A stretch of 64,000 nt of DNA from contig CM056726.1 in NCBI GenBank assembly GCA_029844215.1, positions 35,829,001 through 35,893,000 on the forward strand, given 5' to 3'. The notes beneath the pieces are model-generated. The model saw nothing but the letters and a program-made list of their open reading frames with translations, did not search any database and was not told the DNA's origin. The translations under genes were made by a program, and so were the position numbers. Origin of the DNA: Przewalskia tangutica (taxonomy: Eukaryota; Streptophyta; Magnoliopsida; Solanales; Solanaceae). This document shows, piece by piece, positions 60,421 through 64,000 of this stretch (position 1 is the stretch's first letter; every line of letters begins with the position of its first letter).

Positions 60421-60800
60421 CACTACTATATTTCTGGCCTAATGCGACGCCTCAAAATCATCGCAATAGGGCCCTTGTGTCGTCGCATTAGGGCTAATGC
60501 AACGAAAAGGAGCTGTTGCATCCGATGGTGTTGTATTAGGTCTAATGCAACGGTAAAAGGGACCTAATGCGACGGTTGGTATAGTCGTCGCATTAGATAT
60601 GCACCTAATGCAACGGCTGTATTTAGTCATCGCATTAGCTGCATATCTAATGCAACGACTCATACACCTAATGTGATGGTCTGGTACAGCTGTCGCATTA
60701 GATATGCAACTGGTTTGAGAGACCTCTTTTGACACCTAATGCAACGGCAAAAGAGCTAATGCGACGACCAGGTACAACCGTCGCATTAGATATGCACCTA
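60421..60800. repeat. CACTA left subterminal repeat array
   Basis: More than ten copies of a 10-12 bp word, CTAATGCRACGG in either direction, many paired as inverted repeats. In En/Spm elements such repeats bind the accessory TNPA protein; that role is inferred. Confidence 0.85.
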
Positions 60801-63299
60801 TTTTTGGAATTAATTAATTTTTAGAAAAAAATAATAACAAAATAAATAATAAAAAGAGAAAATAATAATAAAAAAGGATTGTATTACTAATTATTCACAA
60901 ATGTACAATATTACAACAACACATGCATTATTTACAACTGATAAACAAGTAACATCTTCAACTTCAAGCTTGCACTTGACATCTGCCCAACCTGCATCCT
61001 TGTCCCGCTTGGCTCTCCGCTGAAAAGTAATCAGAGGCTCTTCCACAATGAAATCTCTTTGTCACTATATAGCTTTTTGATTCCTCCATAAGAACCATCT
61101 GATTCATTGCCCACTTCTCTGTGATCTTTTATGTTTATCATTGTTTGCCTCCATCTCGATCCGGGGGTATACTGTTTGAACTCCAATACCACTGTTTCTG
61201 CGAATATAGCTAGATGAGATGATCATAGTTCAAGGAGAAAATGGAAAAGCCAATACGTCTTCAAAAACCATACAACATGATCTTTTAGTCTTTTACTCTT
61301 TTGCGTAATAGACTTCTTTTCTGCTAAAAATTCATCCTGGAGTCTAGTATATTTTTGGAAGTGAATGACATGTTACTTAATGTTATCCTTGCAACTAAAA
61401 ATAAAGCACAATTTTATAGTATTCGCACTTATCAGTTTTACTCTAATCATGCATAACATGACAAAAAAAGAATAAACAAGATATGCAATTATAGTTCCGG
61501 AGCTACTTATGATGGAAGAATTACCAGAAACTACACCTAACTTTTACCCCTCCATATGAATTTTTATCACAACGAAGCTATATACTTCAAAGAAACATTG
61601 AATTTATCGCCTTCCCTTTTGGGGTTCGACAAGTATACTTCAAAGTTATACAACTTACCACTGGCATGACAATGGCAATTCAACTTGCTGCCACTACAAG
61701 ATTCCAAGTGTCCAACAACTCCATAACACCAACCTGCAGAACAAACCAAAGATCGGGATTTTTCGAGTATATATCAATGCGAATAAGATGAAAAACAAAG
61801 TCATGGAATCAAGAAAAAGTGCTAAATTCTAATGGAAAATGAGGACTAAAGGAAAAAAAATAGCATACCATATGGAAACTCTTTGTTTTTTCTCCACTGA
61901 ATCTCAAAGTGATCCTGAAGAATTTTTAACTTTGTTGTTATTTTCACTTCCTTTTGATCTGTTCCATAAAAATTGCCAAATATCTGATATTTCAAATAAA
62001 TCTCTCATTTTTCTTGAATTCTCGAGAGGAATCTTTATTTTTGAAGAAATGTAGCATTGTCATTCTCTATAAGCGAAGACCAATCAATGCACCCCATTTT
62101 TGCTTCATATGTTTCTCCCACAAATGATCACTTGTGTATTTTTCTCTTAAAGAATTACAAACTGCAGCCATATTACAAAGACCATTTGGTTCAAGCCTCT
62201 CAAATATACATTCCAGAGTCAAATCAGGAAAATCTAGTAACATTCTCTATTTTTGATTTAACATGACTTCTCATTAGTGGCAAATTCAAGAAACTAATAG
62301 CATTTCTGCCTTTTCTGAACCATAAAGCTAAAAACTTTAAAAACTCCTCACAAAACCATAGATTTGACAAAACTCCCATTGTAAGTAACATGTCACATGC
62401 CATCCTAACCTCGCACTGAATCAATATTTAGTCCAAACCAAACATAATTAACTATAATCATTCATAAAATCCATTTAAATGAGATTATTACTACCTAAAT
62501 ATTTCTTCACTCCATGCTCAATCACACTCGCAGTAATCTAACCTTGAATTAACAGAAGTAAAACATGAAAGGGGAAGATAAAACGACGGTAAAACATACT
62601 CTAACCTTGGAGAAGAGGGAAGAGCAGTTCGACGAAGTGGATGCGACGACGAGTGGAAAAGGGCAACGACGAGTAGTGGGATCCGTAAGGTGACAGGAAG
62701 GTATGGTAGGATATGCGAAAACGAGCTGGGGCGAACTAATGGTACCAACCTCAGTCATCGATCGTGTCTCAGGTCGCCGAAAAATGTTATGGCGGCGGCT
62801 AGCGTTTTCAGATTTTTCGATTGGGTGTTGTGGCATTTTGGTGAGAATCGAACAATGGGGGGTGTCAAAATGACGGTAAGGGGATGCCGAGTGTGACGGT
62901 ACAAATACCGAACCTTGAAATCGACAGAATCGGCCGAAATTTGCAAAATATCGACCAGAATCAACGTGCTTGCAGTTGGGTTTCGATCTAAAATTGACGG
63001 ACATGTAGGATGAATCGATGGGTGTGCTTAGTATGGAAATGACGGAATTGGCCGTAAATGGCGAAACTCCGACGGTTTCATTGTTCACTCGGCGAAATCG
63101 CCGAAAATGAGAGCATTTCGGGTTTTTTGGGAGGAGACAGTCGTTACTACCCTGCGTCTCATGCCCTTATGGAAGAGAAGACGCAGAGCATTTCAGGTTT
63201 GTAGAGATTTAGGGAAAGAGAAGATAAAAAATTAAGGAGGAAAATGCATTAGCCAACGACCGGGTTATTGGATTTCACTAAGGTGGTAAAATAAAAAAA
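60801..63299. other. Internal part of the CACTA transposon, no recognisable gene
   Basis: AT-rich with short frames only. 62520-63090 holds a minus-strand Ser/Pro-rich open frame of 179 codons (62549-63088) that is partly similar to 21099-21422 in the other CACTA piece and is probably leader DNA. 60950-62450 may contain captured or decayed sequence, but I recognise no domain. Confidence 0.5.
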
Positions 63300-63563
63300 T
63301 TAAGGACCGTTGCATTAGCCTTGGACAGTCGTTGCATTAGATAGGCTAATGCGACGGTCGTGTTTGGGCGTTGCATTAGACAATATAAACCGTCGCATTA
63401 GCCTATCTAATACAACGACCACAAAGTACCGTTGCATTAGATTATTTTTGTATTTGTTATAACTTGGACCTGTCGCATTAGCCAAATCTAATGCGACAGC
63501 TGTATATATGGCGTTGCATTAGACCTATATGAGCCGTCGCATTAGCCTAGAAATGTAATAGTG
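63300..63563. repeat. CACTA right subterminal repeat array
   Basis: Same word family as the left array, for example CCGTTGCATTAGC and GCTAATGCGACGG, ending in TAATAGTG at 63563. Confidence 0.85.
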
Positions 63564-63940
63564 AAACTTTTAATGGTTCCTAACACTTGTGAAGTGGGGT
63601 ATAACAGGATACCTTGTAGGAGACCACCTATTTAAGTGTGAGAACAGTCTGCCTCAAATGAACGCACTTGAGAATTCAAGACGTGTCCACGGCCACAACG
63701 GACCAAATATTATAGAAGAACAAGAGTAAGGAAAGTTGTTGTATTGGTATCATTGTCTTGACTTATACTAAACACTGATGGTTCAAGACATCACGTTCAC
63801 CGCGCAGTAAGTAAGTCTGATGGTATTCAACTATGAAAGGTTCAAATTCATGGCTACCTATCCAGATGTAACATCGATCCGCCGAAAGATTGCTAGAAAT
63901 ACACCATGTGAGTGCGCCAAAAGATCTTTCAAGAGGGGAT
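63564..63940 (+). other. Copia 3 3' untranslated region, right part
   Basis: Resumes AAACTTTTAATGGTTCCTAAC, matching 27052-27424 and 53850-54220, and ends AAGAGGGGAT as the polypurine tract. Confidence 0.8.
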
Positions 63941-64000
63941 TATAGGAAATTTATTAACGTGAAATAAAGTTTAACTTATTATTTATGACTCGAACAAATT
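63941..64000 (+). repeat. Start of copia 3 3' LTR, cut by the window edge
   Basis: TATAGGAAATTTATTAACG corresponds to the LTR start at 55719 with TGTTGG changed to TATAGG. It continues past the window. Confidence 0.85.

Larger units (their letters stand above)
60421..63563. mobile_element. CACTA transposon in copia 3 (3143 bp)
   Basis: The ends are CACTACTATATTTCTGGCC and, inverted, CACTATTACATTTCTAGGC, followed on both sides by dense CTAATGCGACG-type subterminal repeats (60421-60800 and about 63300-63563). A 3-bp AAA flanks it (60418-60420 and 63564-63566). The 3-bp duplication and the CACTA ends define the En/Spm superfamily. No transposase domain was recognised inside, so it looks non-autonomous or gutted. 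The right part (62520-63090) resembles the 5' leader of the CACTA piece at 20735-21713. Confidence 0.93.
55719..64000 (+). mobile_element. Copia 3: Tork/TNT1-like, integrase core deleted, carries a CACTA
   Basis: 5' LTR 55719-56590, gag from 56626, protease, deletion through the integrase core, RT, RNase H, 3' region split by a CACTA transposon at 60421-63563, and the start of the 3' LTR at 63941, cut by the window edge. It is a more diverged relative of copia 1 and 2. Confidence 0.88.

Noticed and set aside
62549..63088. 179-codon open frame on the minus strand as a gene
   Set aside because: Low-complexity Ser/Pro-rich reading within CACTA leader DNA; similar to non-coding leader at 21099-21422 and no domain seen.
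1..64000. tRNA or rRNA genes
   Set aside because: No cloverleaf A/B-box pair or rRNA sequence was recognised; TGGTATCAGAGC-like hits are retrotransposon primer sites.

Overview
The window is plant nuclear DNA, almost all of it nested LTR retrotransposons. The only host-gene remnants are a decayed class III peroxidase with GT-AG introns at the left edge, and fragments of a type I MADS-box gene. No intact protein-coding gene is visible. The transposon families (Ty1/copia of Ale-like and Tork/TNT1-like type, Athila-like Ty3, Tekay/Del-like gag, CACTA) and the peroxidase sequence suit a eudicot. A solanaceous asterid is my best guess, but that is inference.

Layout. 1-1399 is AT-rich flank. 1400-2795 is a four-exon peroxidase pseudogene. 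3380-4990 is a broken Athila-like gag/protease piece (+). 4995-8270 is one long LTR plus leader of a gag-only Ty3-like family (-). 8271-19659 is an Ale-like copia (-), missing its RT half and split by a complete gag-only long-LTR element (9071-17549, 5-bp target duplication TAGAG). 19667-23427 holds a 42-bp tandem repeat, MADS-box-derived fragments (the later ones in a tandem array of about 510-bp units), an unrelated solo-LTR-like block and one end of a CACTA transposon.

From 23428 to the right edge lie three Tork-type copia elements on the + strand. Copia 1 (23428-28284) is 5'-truncated and shares its 3' LTR with copia 2. Copia 2 (27425-55156) is split by three later insertions: an Athila-like element (28635-35786, CTCCT), a gag-only long-LTR element (38808-48410, AGAAA) and a solo LTR of that same family (48883-53016, GTTCA). 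Copia 3 (55719 to beyond 64000) carries a CACTA element (60421-63563, AAA).

The relative order of insertion can be read directly from these interruptions, because the host sequence resumes after one copy of each short duplication. The gag-only family (about 2.8-4.1 kb LTRs, about 1.8-2.3 kb internal, no pol) has the structure known as TR-GAG. It must use reverse transcriptase and integrase made elsewhere. Nothing here looks like a functional multi-gene system. The best novelty candidates are that family, a GC-rich cassette recurring in unrelated retrotransposons, a copia gag with a regular 27-bp Phe-Gly repeat, and the MADS-box-derived tandem array. Copies also differ by many short indels in GC-rich stretches, so some frame breaks could be sequencing errors.
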